Source: Labilithrix luteola
GTDB lineage: Bacteria > Myxococcota_A > Polyangia > Polyangiales > Polyangiaceae
Assembly: GCF_001263205.1 (NCBI RefSeq)
Contig: NZ_CP012333.1
Coordinates: 6,314,501-6,378,500, forward strand
Direction: 5' to 3'
DNA: 64,000 nt
Part shown: piece by piece, positions 46,326 to 57,200 of the stretch
How the letters are laid out: each line of letters opens with the position of its first letter
How positions within the stretch are numbered: position 1 is the first letter of the stretch
Position numbers and translations under genes: made by a program
The notes under the pieces: generated by a model
What the model was told of the DNA's origin: nothing
Seen by the model: the letters and a program-made list of their open reading frames with translations, nothing else
Databases searched by the model: none

Positions 46326-46980
46326 ATTCGGCGTCGGTGTCTTGCGGCTTCGGCGCCGCGATGAAGCCCTGGTCGATTCCGCGGGAAATCACCTTCGCGG
46401 TAAGGCGACCGAGGTTGGTCGACGCCTGGCCGATGGGTGCGAGGCGTCGTTCGACGGCGCCTGCGGTCACCCCGTGGGCTCGCCACGTGCCCCCGTCCGT
46501 GAAGAAGTTGTGGAGCGCGGGCTGCAGGCGGTCCATCGCGGCGGCAAAGCGCGCGTCACTCGTCGCCTTCGCCTCGAACTCGTCCCAGAGTGCCCTGAAC
46601 TCGCTCGCCTGATCGGCGGGCAGCAGGCCGAAGATGCGGTCGGCGGCTCGGCGTTCGCGCTCGGCCTGATCGACGACGGCGCTGGCGTCGAACGCGAACG
46701 TGTCGCCGGCGTCGATCTCGACGACGTCGTGGATGAGGATCATCTTGAGCACGCGCACGAGGTCGATCGGCTCGTCGGCATGTTCCGCGAGGACCACGGC
46801 CATCAACGCGAGCTGCCACGTGTGCTCGGCGTCGTTCTCCACGCGAGAGCGGTCGAGGAGCGACGTTCGACGGAGCACGGTCTTCAGCTTCTCGACTTCG
46901 AGAACGAAGGCGAGTTGCTCCATCAACCGGCGTTCGCCGAACAAACTCTCCAGATGGTCTGCCGTGATCTTGACCGACAT
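46324..46980 (-). CDS. HD-domain phosphohydrolase (YfbR/HDDC2-like)
   Basis: 218 residues. HD metal site: ENDAEHTWQLALMAV (first His), MILIHDVVEIDAGD (HD pair) and later acidic residues. HDDC2/YfbR-type proteins are 5'-deoxynucleotidases of the nucleotide pool; this fits length and motif spacing. The ATG has ggaggag upstream. It converges on asnS. Confidence 0.85.
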   Translation of the reverse strand: MSVKITADHLESLFGERRLMEQLAFVLEVEKLKTVLRRTSLLDRSRVENDAEHTWQLALMAVVLAEHADEPIDLVRVLKMILIHDVVEIDAGDTFAFDASAVVDQAERERRAADRIFGLLPADQASEFRALWDEFEAKATSDARFAAAMDRLQPALHNFFTDGGTWRAHGVTAGAVERRLAPIGQASTNLGRLTAKVISRGIDQGFIAAPKPQDTDAE

Positions 46981-47079
46981 CGCGTCTCCTCCGCCTCGTG
47001 CGTGAGCGGGAGGATACGCGACGCGTGATGCAGCGTCATGCTTCGCCGAGCGCTCGCTCGGGCGGCAAGCGGGAGCGTT

Positions 47080-47625
47080 TCACCACTCGACGAGGTACGT
47101 GCACGATTCGCCGCCCTTGGCTCGGCACGGCTTCGCTTCGTCGTGGGAGACGCTCGCGCGCGTCGAGAAGTGCGCGAGGACCCCTTCGAGGATTCCGGCG
47201 TCGAGCGAGCACGGATAGGGGGTGTCGCAGACCATGCTTCCGCGTCCGTCGCTCGCGGACGTCCAGTGGTAGCCGCCGAGCTTCCCGCGCGCGTTGGGAT
47301 GGTTCATGTGAAAGGCGTGGTCGAGCGACGCGAGCACCTTGGCCGCCGAGTCGAGGCCAGGCGGGAACGTCGACTTCTCGAACACCAGCACGCCCATCCG
47401 GTGAATGAACGATGGGCCGAACTGCTCCTGCAGCTCTCGAATGGCTTCGAGGAAGCGAGGCACCGGATAGAGGCCGTCGCCACCGGTGTGCAGATCCTCG
47501 ACACCGAGATGGCGCTTGATGACCCTCTCGCCGCGCGCCTGATACGCGCCGAACGCCGCCAGGAGCGGAGCGATGCCCGAACGACTGACACACACGCTCG
47601 TGTCCGAGAAATCGAACGCTTTCAC
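47080..47625 (-). CDS. V4R/DUF2378-like sensor-type protein
   Basis: 181 residues with a GTG start. It ends CRAKGGESCTYLVEW, the closing signature shared by V4R/HNOB-type ligand-binding domains (C..GG..C.F...W). Earlier parts (FLEAIRELQEQFGPSFIHRM, ILEGVLAHFSTRASV) are helical as in that fold. Such domains bind small hydrophobic or heme-like ligands and are common in myxobacteria. No output domain, so it may act with a partner. Assignment is tentative. Confidence 0.55.
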   Translation of the reverse strand: MKAFDFSDTSVCVSRSGIAPLLAAFGAYQARGERVIKRHLGVEDLHTGGDGLYPVPRFLEAIRELQEQFGPSFIHRMGVLVFEKSTFPPGLDSAAKVLASLDHAFHMNHPNARGKLGGYHWTSASDGRGSMVCDTPYPCSLDAGILEGVLAHFSTRASVSHDEAKPCRAKGGESCTYLVEW

Positions 47626-47814
47626 TTAGGCCCCCAAGTCTCGCGTGGCGTCACGCTGACGCTTCACGCATACGACCCAGAGTCACACTCTATCAGTGTC
47701 GCAGCGTTACCCGTCAACACGCCCTCGTTCGCGTTGATGGATTCGGGCATCTGTCCGGGGCGGCGGCAAATTGGCGCACTGGCCGCGCACTGGCCGCCGC
47801 GTCCGCATACCGGC

Positions 47815-48816
47815 CTACTTCGCGGCGTCGAGGCGCGGGCGGTCCCAGCGCGTTTTCAGATAGGGCCAGAGGGTTTCGCCCATCGAGGTGATCTGGCGGA
47901 TGTGGTCGCCGGCTAGGACGCCTTCATAGCCTTTGACGTGGAAGCTGCCCTGGTCGACGCCGTAGAGCGCGTGCATCGGCCCAGGGCCGGTGGTGTCGAG
48001 AGGGATCTTCGCGCTGCCGGTCATCTCGAGGAGTTTGGCGACCGTTTCGGTGACGCTCGGGTAGCCGCTCGTGGGGATCGAGGAGTGCGTGATGGCGAAG
48101 AGCTTCTCGTCGCGCGAGGCGGAGTCGGCGATGCGGGCGAACTTCTCGAGGGGCGTGACGTTCATCCGATGCTTCTTCTCGTCGATGAAGGACGTGAAGA
48201 ATCCGTCGGCGAGGAGGACTGCGTCGATACGCTCGACGTTGACGGGGTCGTTCAGGATCTTCGAGATGGAAACGAAGCCCGCGCTCCACGCGGAGAGTGC
48301 GATGCGACCGAGCTTGGCCCCGTGGGCGCGGGTGCTCTTGTCGATCTCTTCCTCCGCGGCGGCGACGAGGTCTGCGAAGGCGCGCGGATCCTTGAACGCG
48401 TTGCCGTAGGCGTCCGTCCCGACGCCGTGGTTCACGCTCACGACGGCGGCGTCGAGCTTGGTGTGTTCGAGGTTCGATTCCTGGAGTTTGCCAAGGCCGT
48501 GGAAGTGGACGATGAGGTCGTAGCGGCCGGCGCGAGGTGCAAACCAAGGCGGGAGAAAGAGCTCTGCGCCATTGCCGAGGTTGGCGCGATAGGGCGTCGT
48601 GTTCTCGAATTGCGTGGGAGTTTCCACGACGCTGATTCGCGGCGTTCGAGCGTGCGTTCCCACGTCGGCTGGTCGCGCAGGCGGCTGTTCACGTGAGCAT
48701 GCGGCGGCGAGAGTCATGAGGCCCATCGCCAGCCGGCCGGCCAGCCTCAGGAGTGGACGTGCGTTGAGGCTCACGGGGCGCAATCCATCGGCTCGAGCGT
48801 TCTCGCGGAGGCGCAA
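47815..48816 (-). CDS. Lipoprotein with alpha/beta-hydrolase-like fold
   Basis: 333 residues with a TTG start supported by aaggaaggc upstream. Lipobox LAAAC. LIVHFHGLGK resembles the oxyanion HG motif, and RIALSAWSAGFVSI holds a nucleophile elbow of the form A-W-S-A-G. A late HALYGVDQGSFHVKGYEG could supply His. This suggests a periplasmic serine hydrolase/esterase anchored by lipid, but the triad acid was not located. The V4R-like gene follows it on the same strand after a 189-bp gap. Confidence 0.65.
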   Translation of the reverse strand: MRLRENARADGLRPVSLNARPLLRLAGRLAMGLMTLAAACSREQPPARPADVGTHARTPRISVVETPTQFENTTPYRANLGNGAELFLPPWFAPRAGRYDLIVHFHGLGKLQESNLEHTKLDAAVVSVNHGVGTDAYGNAFKDPRAFADLVAAAEEEIDKSTRAHGAKLGRIALSAWSAGFVSISKILNDPVNVERIDAVLLADGFFTSFIDEKKHRMNVTPLEKFARIADSASRDEKLFAITHSSIPTSGYPSVTETVAKLLEMTGSAKIPLDTTGPGPMHALYGVDQGSFHVKGYEGVLAGDHIRQITSMGETLWPYLKTRWDRPRLDAAK

Positions 48817-49110
48817 TTTTCTGCCTTCCTTTTAGCTTTCTCGGTGTTGCCGCGCGCGTTTCCTACGTCTCCCCTGAGGCCAATAGGCAGCAGGGTGATG
48901 AAACGCCGACTCACCAGAAACCCCCGTCCAAACGGTCCTGCAAAAGCCGTTCAACGGAAATTCTGACGGAACTCCGTCCCACGGCAAGGCGCTGCATCCG
49001 GGCATCACCCTTGCCTATGGTGTGGCGGTGGGGCCGAGGGCGAGAGAGCGCAGGCTCTCGCGATCGTCCAACGCGTCCGCCTCGATCCCTAACTCGCTCC
49101 GACACGCATC
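48817..49110. other. Divergent promoter region
   Basis: 294 bp between the hydrolase-like lipoprotein (minus) and the sigma-54 activator (plus). It should carry both promoters. A tempting GG...GC pair near 48995 has the wrong spacing for sigma-54. Confidence 0.4.
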
Positions 49111-50871
49111 ATGCGGTTCGGAAACGGGCCGAGAAACGCAATCAGCCGGTTTCTAAAGAACGCTTTCGAGAAAGCAAAGATGGCCAATCCGAAAACTCCG
49201 CTGCCTCGCCCGCTTCCACCACCGCGTTCGCCGCCGCTGCCTCCGATGCCGCCGCAAGGTGCGCCGCCGAGCGTGCGTCCTTCGGGCTTCGCCGCCCGCG
49301 CGCCGAATGCGCCGCTTCCACCGGCCGTTCCGCAAGCGGCGCCGCTCCCTACGAACGTGGCGCCGGCCAGCGTGGCGCCGGCCAGCGTGCCGGGCAGCAT
49401 GCCGATGCCGGGGTCGGTGCCGATTCCTTCCGGCCATGGCCACGTCGTGCCCGAGCCGCCCGGCGAGCCGCGTCCACCCGCGCAGACGGTCCACACCGTT
49501 CGTCAGCTCATCGAGTCGGTGGCGATTCCTCGTGTGACGGTGACGGTCGAGCGTGAAGGCGGTATCGCCGTGCAGCGAACCATCGTGCACGACGGGGATC
49601 TCTGCAAGATCGGCTCGCATGCGTCGAACGACGTCGTGCTGCGCGACCCGATGGTGTCGCGCTTCCACTGTCGGCTCGTTCGCGAAGACGGCCTCTGGCG
49701 GCTGCGCGATTCGGGATCGATGAACGGAACGAGCCTCGACTCGGTCCGCATTCGCGACGCCGATCTCCACAGCGAGGGTCTTCTCTCCGTCGGCGAGTCG
49801 GTCGTCCGCATTCGCGCCGGCGCGCCTCAGAAAGAAGATTTCGTTCCGATGCTCCCGTCGTTCGGTGCGCTCGTAGGAACGAGCTTGCCGATGCGACGCC
49901 TCTTCGCCCTGCTCGAAAAGATCGCGCAGAGCGACATCAACGTTCTCATCGAAGGCGAGAGCGGCACCGGCAAGGAGCTCGTCGCCACCGAAATCATGCA
50001 GCGCAGCGCGCGCGCGGACAAACCGTTCGTCGTCGTCGACTGCGGCGCCATTAGTCCGAACCTCGTCGAGAGCGAGCTCTTCGGGCACATTCGCGGAGCC
50101 TTCACCGGCGCCGATCGCGATCGGATTGGAGCGTTCGAGGCCGCCGACGGCGGCACGGTGTTCCTCGACGAGATCGGCGAGTTGCCCATCGAGCTCCAGC
50201 CGAAGCTCCTGCGCGCCCTCGAAGCGCGCGAGATTCGGCGCGTCGGCGAGACCAAGGCGCGCCGCGTGAACGTCCGCGTCATCTCCGCGACGAACCGCGA
50301 CCTCGAACGCGAGGTGAACAAGGGGCGGTTCCGCGAAGACCTCTACTTCCGGCTCGCTGTCATCAGCGCACGCGTGCCCTCGCTCCGCGAGCGCCTCGAC
50401 GACCTCCTCATCCTCACGCGCACGTTCCTCCAGCAGCTCGGCGTTCCCGAGGAAGAACGCCTCTTCCCGCCGGCCGTGATTGGCGAGATGGCCAAGCACG
50501 ATTGGCCGGGCAACGTGCGCGAGCTACGCAACTACGTCGAACGGAGCGTCGTGCTCCAGTCGGTCAACCTCACGCTCCGCCGCGGCATGAACGCCTCGTC
50601 GGCGGGGCCGGTCAACGGGATCGATCTCTCGGTTCCGTTCCGTCTCGCGAAAGACGCCGTCATCGACTCCTTCGAGCGCTCTTACCTCTCGCAGCTCCTC
50701 GAAGCGGCGGGCGGCAACATGAGCAAGGCGGCTCGCATGGCAGGCATGGATCGCATGTACCTGCACCGCCTCGTTCAGAAGCACGGTCTGCGCGGAGGTA
50801 AGGGGAACGTGGGCGATTCGATTCGCCCGTCACCGTTTGGCGCGGCGCATGGCGATGGAAGCAACCAGTGA
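49111..50871 (+). CDS. FHA-domain sigma-54-dependent transcriptional activator
   Basis: 586 residues. A ~110-residue Pro/Ala-rich N-terminus, an FHA domain at about residues 150-245 (LCKIGSHASNDVVLRD, SRFHCRLV, SMNGTSLD), an AAA+ domain at ~250-490 with Walker A GESGTGKE, GAFTGA (sigma-54 contact), Walker B DGGTVFLDEIGEL, and a C-terminal Fis-type HTH (AAGGNMSKAARMAGMDRMYLHRLV). Such FHA activators are a myxobacterial speciality, switching on promoters on Ser/Thr kinase signals. All key residues are present. The 3' end overlaps the convergent flippase gene by 42 bp. Confidence 0.95.
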   Translation: MRFGNGPRNAISRFLKNAFEKAKMANPKTPLPRPLPPPRSPPLPPMPPQGAPPSVRPSGFAARAPNAPLPPAVPQAAPLPTNVAPASVAPASVPGSMPMPGSVPIPSGHGHVVPEPPGEPRPPAQTVHTVRQLIESVAIPRVTVTVEREGGIAVQRTIVHDGDLCKIGSHASNDVVLRDPMVSRFHCRLVREDGLWRLRDSGSMNGTSLDSVRIRDADLHSEGLLSVGESVVRIRAGAPQKEDFVPMLPSFGALVGTSLPMRRLFALLEKIAQSDINVLIEGESGTGKELVATEIMQRSARADKPFVVVDCGAISPNLVESELFGHIRGAFTGADRDRIGAFEAADGGTVFLDEIGELPIELQPKLLRALEAREIRRVGETKARRVNVRVISATNRDLEREVNKGRFREDLYFRLAVISARVPSLRERLDDLLILTRTFLQQLGVPEEERLFPPAVIGEMAKHDWPGNVRELRNYVERSVVLQSVNLTLRRGMNASSAGPVNGIDLSVPFRLAKDAVIDSFERSYLSQLLEAAGGNMSKAARMAGMDRMYLHRLVQKHGLRGGKGNVGDSIRPSPFGAAHGDGSNQ

Positions 50872-52419
50872 GAGATCGTCCTTGCCGAGCTCGCCCGTGA
50901 CCACCAGCACGACGAAGTAGGCGAGGACGACCATCACCGCCGCCACGGGCGTCACGAGCTTCGAGAAGACGGGCATGTGGCTGCCTGCGAAGAACGCGAG
51001 CGCCACGCAGAGACCTACGCGGAGGGCTGTCTTCAACGGCACGAACGCGCGCGCGACACGCTTCACCGTCGCGGCGGACACGACGAGCGCCACGGCAAGG
51101 GCGACGGTCGTGGCGGTGGCCGCGGAGATGAGCTGCGGCGCACCGAAGTCCGCGCCGGGAATGACGACGAAACAGACGGTGGCGAGGAGCCCAAGGGCCA
51201 TCGCGGTCATCGCCATGGCCACGCGCTCGCGCCCCAAGCTCACGAGCACGGTGGTGGCGAGGCCGAACATGGCGAAGCAGGTCTGACCAAGGGCCAGCAC
51301 GTGGAGGGCGGGAGCGCCCTGCTTCGCGATGTTCGCGCCGTAGGCGAACTTGATGAGCGACTCGGGCATCGCCAGGACCACGGCGACGAGCATTCCGCAA
51401 ATGATGGCACCGATGCGGCTGCCGCGGGCGACGAGCTCCGCCACGCGTGATTCGCCCTCTTCGGCCCGCGCGCGCGCGAGCATGGGAAAGAGCACCTGCG
51501 TCACGCTGAAGAGCAGCTGATAGGGCAGGAACGCAAAGAGCTGCGCTGCGCGATAAGCGCCGACCCACTCGTTCGATGCCTTGCTGGCATCGGCCAGGTT
51601 CGCGTTCTGCGCCGCGAGCGACAGGTAGCGACCGAGCAGGAAGATGTCCGCCTGCATGAGGCCGTTGGTGAAGAGCTGCGCCACCATCACCGGCACGATG
51701 AGTGACACGTACGCGCGCGCGGCGGGAACGCCTGCCGGCCGTGCACCCGTCCAGCCCTTACCGGTGCCTGCCCAACGCAAGGCCACCGAGAAGACGCCCG
51801 TCGCGGCGAGCACGGCGCCGACCGCTGCGCCGAGCACACCCGGGGACGTACCGAGCGAGGCCGCCAGCGCACCGGCGTTCTTCACGAACAGCCATCCGAG
51901 GCCGAGCAGGCCCAGCGTGCGCAGCGTGGCGGCGATCATGTCGAGCGCCGCCTGCTTCGTGAACATGCCGCGGCCGTTCAGATAGCCGACGAGCGGTGCG
52001 TAGACGCCGTAGACGGCGAGCACACCAGTCATGACGAGAAGCGGCGAGAGCACCTCGGGGGCTTGCTGGAAGTGCGCGACGAACGGCGCGCTCAGCGCGA
52101 GGAGCGCCACGAAGATCAGCGTGACCACTCCGTGAACGCGGAGCGTGGCGCGAAGGGCCTCGCTCGAATGCGCACCCGCCGCGGCCACCGTGCGACTCAC
52201 GCCTTGTGTCGAGCTCGAGACGACGACGTTGTTGAGCACGTTCGACACGGCGAGCACGCGCGAGAGCGCGCCGTAGTCCGCCTGCGAAATGAAGCGCGGC
52301 AAGAGCGCTTGCTGCACGAGCCCCGTCACGATGAAGAAGACCTTCGCCGCGAGCACGGCGAGTCCGCCGCGACCCGCACGCTTCGCTTCGTCTTGCTTGG
52401 GAGCCTTCGTTTCCGTCAT
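50830..52419 (-). CDS. Polysaccharide/lipid flippase (MATE/MOP superfamily)
   Basis: 529 residues with 12-14 predicted TM helices (for example VFFIVTGLVQQALLPRFI, VTLIFVALLALSAPFV, GAIICGMLVAVVLAMPE). The first helix with FISQADYGALSRVLA is the usual start of Wzx/polysaccharide-biosynthesis flippases. It probably flips lipid-linked sugars for surface polysaccharide, although no glycosyltransferases are adjacent. ATG 52419 overlaps the stop of the upstream lipoprotein gene (ATGA). Confidence 0.82.
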   Translation of the reverse strand: MTETKAPKQDEAKRAGRGGLAVLAAKVFFIVTGLVQQALLPRFISQADYGALSRVLAVSNVLNNVVVSSSTQGVSRTVAAAGAHSSEALRATLRVHGVVTLIFVALLALSAPFVAHFQQAPEVLSPLLVMTGVLAVYGVYAPLVGYLNGRGMFTKQAALDMIAATLRTLGLLGLGWLFVKNAGALAASLGTSPGVLGAAVGAVLAATGVFSVALRWAGTGKGWTGARPAGVPAARAYVSLIVPVMVAQLFTNGLMQADIFLLGRYLSLAAQNANLADASKASNEWVGAYRAAQLFAFLPYQLLFSVTQVLFPMLARARAEEGESRVAELVARGSRIGAIICGMLVAVVLAMPESLIKFAYGANIAKQGAPALHVLALGQTCFAMFGLATTVLVSLGRERVAMAMTAMALGLLATVCFVVIPGADFGAPQLISAATATTVALAVALVVSAATVKRVARAFVPLKTALRVGLCVALAFFAGSHMPVFSKLVTPVAAVMVVLAYFVVLVVTGELGKDDLSLVASIAMRRAKR

Positions 52420-53630
52420 CGTTGGTTTCCTGAGAGCGGCGTCGGACGAAGCGCGACCGCGGGCGAGGGAAGGAGCAGCGTTCGCCCCGTATCGTGCAGA
52501 CTGCACGTTCCCGGTGTGCGTTCGAAGACGTGGATCGGATAGCCCCCCGAAGCTGCGCGTCGGTCGCCGACGTAGAGTGTGTCACCGCGCCAGGCGAGAC
52601 CTTGCAGGTCGTAGCCGGCCGTGGCGAGCAGCGGACTCTCGATGCCCTGCACGACCGCGCCGCTCGTCGGATCGAAGGTCACGACCGACGTTGGGTTCAC
52701 GTCGTGGGCAGGACCCGCCACGATGGCGACCCCGCATCCGTCGGTGACGGCGACTTCGGACACACTCGCTCCGAGCGCGCGTTCGGTCACGAGGATCGAG
52801 CTCGTGCTGGTCTTGGTGTCGAAGCGCTCGATACCGGCCAGATCTTCGTCCGCCGCGTCGAAGTTGCGCGGCTCGGCGAGATAAAGGACGCCGTCGTGCT
52901 CGGCCATGACGTTGAACGGGTTGCGTCCCGCGAGCTCGATGGCAGCTTCGACGGTGCGCGTGGCCACGTCGATCCGGAGCATGAGCGACGGCTGCTTGGC
53001 CTGCATGTACGCGGTGCCGCTCCCGGTATCGTCGAGGCGTTCGAGGGTGACGAAGGCCTTGGCACTGCCGTTCACGTCGACGATGCGGATCGACTCGGCC
53101 TGCGGGTTGCCGTCGGCGTCGTAGCTCGAGAGATCGATGCCGGGCCCATCGAGCTTGCCGTCGCGCAGAATCGCGATGCGACCGACGTTGTAGAGGGGGA
53201 GGAACACCGAGCCGTCGGGGGCAACGGCGGCGTCGTGCGGGTTGGCGCTGGTGATGGTTCCCGTCTGCGGGTTGCGCGGCCCGAGATCGTGCACGCTCGC
53301 CTTGGCAATCGGCGTGGCACACGTGGGATCGAGCTCGAAGACGAGGTCCTGCGTGCGGGCGATGAAGAAGGCGCGGCCGTTCGAGAAGGACAGCTGCGGA
53401 TCGGCCCCCAGATCGACGCCCGTCGTTCCGGCGCTGAGCTCGCACCCTGGCGCTCCGCACACGACGCTCGACTGGTAGTCGCTCGCTGCGACGAGGAGCT
53501 CCACGCTCGCGCAGTCGGTCCGAAGCGCCGCGGGCCCGCTCGCCGACGAACACGCGCCCGACAGCACGCTCAGGAGCACCGAGGCGCCGAGAGACGACAG
53601 TAGAGCGAGGGGGCGAGCACGTGCTTGCAC
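52416..53630 (-). CDS. Beta-propeller-like lipoprotein
   Basis: 404 residues, GTG start, lipobox LSGAC. The body has several repeated strand-turn units of the type SFSNGRAFFIARTQDLVFEL, PDGSVFLPLYNVGRIAIL, PFNVMAEHDGVLYLAEP, LQGLAWRGDTLYVGD, consistent with a seven-bladed beta-propeller of the YVTN/SMP-30 style. No catalytic motif. Directly upstream of and overlapping the flippase gene, so it may act in the same export process. Confidence 0.7.
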   Translation of the reverse strand: MQARARPLALLSSLGASVLLSVLSGACSSASGPAALRTDCASVELLVAASDYQSSVVCGAPGCELSAGTTGVDLGADPQLSFSNGRAFFIARTQDLVFELDPTCATPIAKASVHDLGPRNPQTGTITSANPHDAAVAPDGSVFLPLYNVGRIAILRDGKLDGPGIDLSSYDADGNPQAESIRIVDVNGSAKAFVTLERLDDTGSGTAYMQAKQPSLMLRIDVATRTVEAAIELAGRNPFNVMAEHDGVLYLAEPRNFDAADEDLAGIERFDTKTSTSSILVTERALGASVSEVAVTDGCGVAIVAGPAHDVNPTSVVTFDPTSGAVVQGIESPLLATAGYDLQGLAWRGDTLYVGDRRAASGGYPIHVFERTPGTCSLHDTGRTLLLPSPAVALRPTPLSGNQR

Positions 53631-53669
53631 GGGGTGGGAGGTTCAACCCTCCCCGGCGCCCGCCGTCAA

Positions 53670-54218
53670 CTACTCCATGTGCTTCGGATCGAGCAGCTTG
53701 CCGTCGGGCGTCAGCCCGGCCTTCCTGCGCCGCTCGTCTTCCGAGAGGCCCGGCTCCACCGGCGGAGGCGTCGTGTCTCTCAACAAAACTTCACACGTCG
53801 TCACGCCCGGTGCCCCGGCGCGGATCTCGATGGCGAGCTCTCGCTTGGGATCGGTCTTGGCGTGCACGTCGATGAAGCGCGTTCCTACGGCGCCCGCCGA
53901 GACGGTTCCGTCGACCACGCGCGCGCGGAAGTAGTTGGCGACTTGCTCGGGGCGCAGCGTGGTCGAGGTCGCGTGGACGACGCCCGGAAAGCCGCGCGCG
54001 ATGCCCATGCCTTGGGGCAGCTTGAGGCCGAACGCGACCTCACGCCCTTCGGGAAGCTCACCCGGCGCGAGCCGATCGACCGGCATGGCCGACTCGACCG
54101 GTGCGGGCTTGGCGGGCTCCACCTTCTTCTTGCAGCCTCCGAGCGAGAGCGCGGCAGCTCCGAGATAGAGGCCGCTTGCGAGAGCGCGACCGGTAATCAA
54201 TCGACGACGAGAGCCCAC
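53670..54218 (-). CDS. Small lipoprotein at the end of the minor-pilin operon
   Basis: 182 residues, GTG start inside the last 22 bp of pilY1. Signal with lipobox LSLGGC followed by a KKKVEPAKPAP linker. The rest (REVAFGLKLPQGMGIARGFP, VVDGTVSAGAVGTRFIDVHA) is unrecognised and ends LLDPKHME. The overlap suggests it is translated with PilY1 and may help pilus assembly or adhesion. Confidence 0.75.
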   Translation of the reverse strand: MGSRRRLITGRALASGLYLGAAALSLGGCKKKVEPAKPAPVESAMPVDRLAPGELPEGREVAFGLKLPQGMGIARGFPGVVHATSTTLRPEQVANYFRARVVDGTVSAGAVGTRFIDVHAKTDPKRELAIEIRAGAPGVTTCEVLLRDTTPPPVEPGLSEDERRRKAGLTPDGKLLDPKHME

Positions 54219-57200
54219 GAGTCGATGATCGTCGGAGTACGCGGCCGCGGCAAGGCGACCGTGAGCACTTGGACGTTGCGGGGATTCGCGGCCGAGGGTT
54301 TGGCGACGGGAATGTCGAGCGAGTAGTTCGTGCCCGTCTGGCTGTTGACGCCGTAGTGGGTCATGCCGAAGAAGTCGGTCGAGACCGCGCCGCTGGTGTC
54401 GACGCAGTTGAGGCTTTGCTTCACCGCGACGCCCGGAATGAGCGACGGGTTGACCGGGTCGGTCATGTCCGCCTTCTGGGTGAAGGGCGTCGGCGGATAC
54501 TTGTACTTTCCACCGGACCCGAGCGACGAAGGATCCTGCGGGACGACGTAGTCGACGCCCCAGACGTACTGCTTCGACTTCTCTCCGCAGACGTTGTTGA
54601 TCGCCTCGGGCACGTAGGTCGCGAAGTAGAGCGTGCCGTCGAAGACTGCCATCGGACCGGTGACGCGTTCACCGTTGTTGAGGCGCGTGAACCACTTCAC
54701 GCTCGCCTGAACCGTGTTCCCGAGGCCAAGCGTCGGTCGACCTTCGACGATCGAGAGCACCATGTTGTAGTCGTTCGTTGCGACCAGGTTCTCCTGATCG
54801 CCCGTGGCGACGTTGAGGACGAGGTTCCCCGTCTGATCGAGCGAAGCGACCGGCGGAACGGCAACCGGGCGACCGGCGCTGGCCGATCCGGTGCCGCCGA
54901 AGGCCGGGCTGAAGAGGTCCTGGAAGAGGTTCGCCTTCCACTGCGACGGGTTCGGGTTGCTGAGATCGACGCGCCACATCGTGCCGTCGGCGTCACCGAT
55001 GAAGACCTTCTGGGTGATGGTGCCAACGTCGGACGGGTAGACGATCGGCAGACCGACCATCGGCGAGTCGAACGGCGAGTCGACGACCTTGCTCTGATCC
55101 TTCAGCGACTTCGGGGCGTCCGAGAAGCGCGCGAAGTGGCGGATGATCTCACCCGTGTCGAGGCGCACGACGGTGATGCTGCGTCCGCCGACCGGAGCGG
55201 CGCACGACGTGCCCCACTGACGAACGCTGTTACGGGGCGGGTAGGCGTGGTCGCTGAGGTCGGGGTAGGTGCTCGCCGAGTGCGTGGTGCCGAGAGCGCG
55301 CGCGCAGGTGCCGGTCTTGTCCGGCGGGCCGTCGGTGCCGCCCGGCAGGATCGCGACGCCGATCTCGCGAGCACCAGCGCCGTCACCGGGGTCGAAGAAG
55401 AGCGTGGTGACGGCGGGCGTGCCGGTCTGCTTGCCGAAGAGCGAGACGAAGCTCTTGTGGTCGCTCACGCTCGTGCGCGATGCGGGGAGCGTTTCGCCGG
55501 TGACCGAAGGCGCGTCGGTGAGCTGCCAGAGGAAGTGCGGACCGCGCTTCACCGAGCCGGAGTACGTGTCGGAGAAGGAGACGTCCGAGAGCGACGCGTA
55601 CGCCGGCGGATCGTAGTTGGTCGAACAGTCGGTGCCGTTGCACGCGACGTCGCTGACGTTGAGCGCGTAGTAGCCGGGGCCGTTCGAGCCCATGCCGGCG
55701 ACGAGGGTGGTGTGCCACTCCTTGCCGGCGTTCGCGCCGTAGAGATCGGTGCGAACGCGATCCCACACGACGTCCTTCACGATCGGCGAGCCGTCGAGGA
55801 GGATCTGCTGGCCGGTCGGGTAGTTCGAGGCGAGGCGCGTGAGAACCGCCGGCGGCACGAACGACCAGAGCTCGTGGCGGCTCGTGATCGGAGCTTCCTT
55901 GAGCGAGTTGAAGGCGTGGAGCACGCCGTCGGTGGTGGCGACGAAGAGCGCATGCGGGCGCGTCGCTCGGCCCTGGGCGAAGCTCCGATAGCCTTCGTCG
56001 CGCGACAGGGACATCGGCGGCGAGACGGCGGCGGGGCTCGAACGGAAGATCGCTCCGAGCGCGGAGCATTCCGGAACGCAGACGTCACCCGGGGTGACGG
56101 CCGCGCAGTCGCTGTCTTGCGAGCAGGTCGTGGCCGCGTTGATGGCGCACTTGCTCGCGCCGAACGAGGGGCAGCGCACGTTCCACTTGTTGTAGCCCTG
56201 GTACGTCGGGACGGTGCTCGCGGCCGCCGTGAAGCCCCAGATGACCTTGTTGCACTCGTCCTTGTTCAGTTTCGGGATGACGTCGCCGCTCAGGTCGCGC
56301 GAGCGCTTGCACGTCGAGTCGTCGATGCCGAGAGCCTCGGGCGGAAGGGGAGCGGTGTCGTTGTTGAGGACGCCGAGCTCGGTGCCCTTGTACGCATCGA
56401 GGCCGTCGGTCGGCGTGGTGACGAACGGTCGGATCGAGCGGCTCGAGTCGATCGCCGTGCCGTTCGTGTAATCGGCTTTCACCGTGATGAACCGGCGCTG
56501 TCCGTCGAAGGACTGACGCGCGACGTTCTGATCGAACGCGTCACCCTGGGCGGGGTCGAACGTCTGAGGCTGCGGGGCGCCGCTGACGCAGACCTGGCGC
56601 GTGCGGTCGATCTGACCGGACCACGGCTTGCGCGGGTTGGGAACGAACGCCGCCGTGTAGCTCGCGGTGATGTTGCGCGTTCCGCTTGTCGAGGTGGACG
56701 TCGCGATCGACGAATACGCCGGGACGGTACGAGTGCTCGCCGTCTTGGTGATGTTGGCGAGGACGCGGCCGAAGGCGGCGACGAGGTCACGCTGCGATTC
56801 GGCGAAGAAGGGAGGCGCGGTGCCGTTCGAACCGAAGTAGGCAATCTCGTTGAGCTGGCAGCACGCGTCGGCGGTGGTGCCGACCGCCGGAGGCGTCGTG
56901 CGGCAGTAGGTCGACATCGCGGAGCTGCTGCCGCCGAAGCCACCCGGAGCCGTCGAATAGAACCAGTTCGAACAGCTGTTGTCCGGCGCGGTCTGGAAGC
57001 CCGCCGGGAAGCCGTCGCCCGTCGGCGAGTTCGTGCCGTTGACCGAGAAGCCGATGACGAACACCGGCACCGAGTGGTGTCCCGTGCCCGTGTAGAGCGT
57101 CTTCGCGATGTCCCACGCGATCGACTGACCGCTACCGGTGGGCGTCGAGCCGGGGTACGGGCACTGGCCCGTCGGACCCTCGCAGCTCGTGCGCATGTTG

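Noticed and set aside
48985..49005. Possible sigma-54 promoter (ggcaa...tgca)
   Set aside because: The GG to GC spacing is one base short of the required 10, and the flanks do not match.
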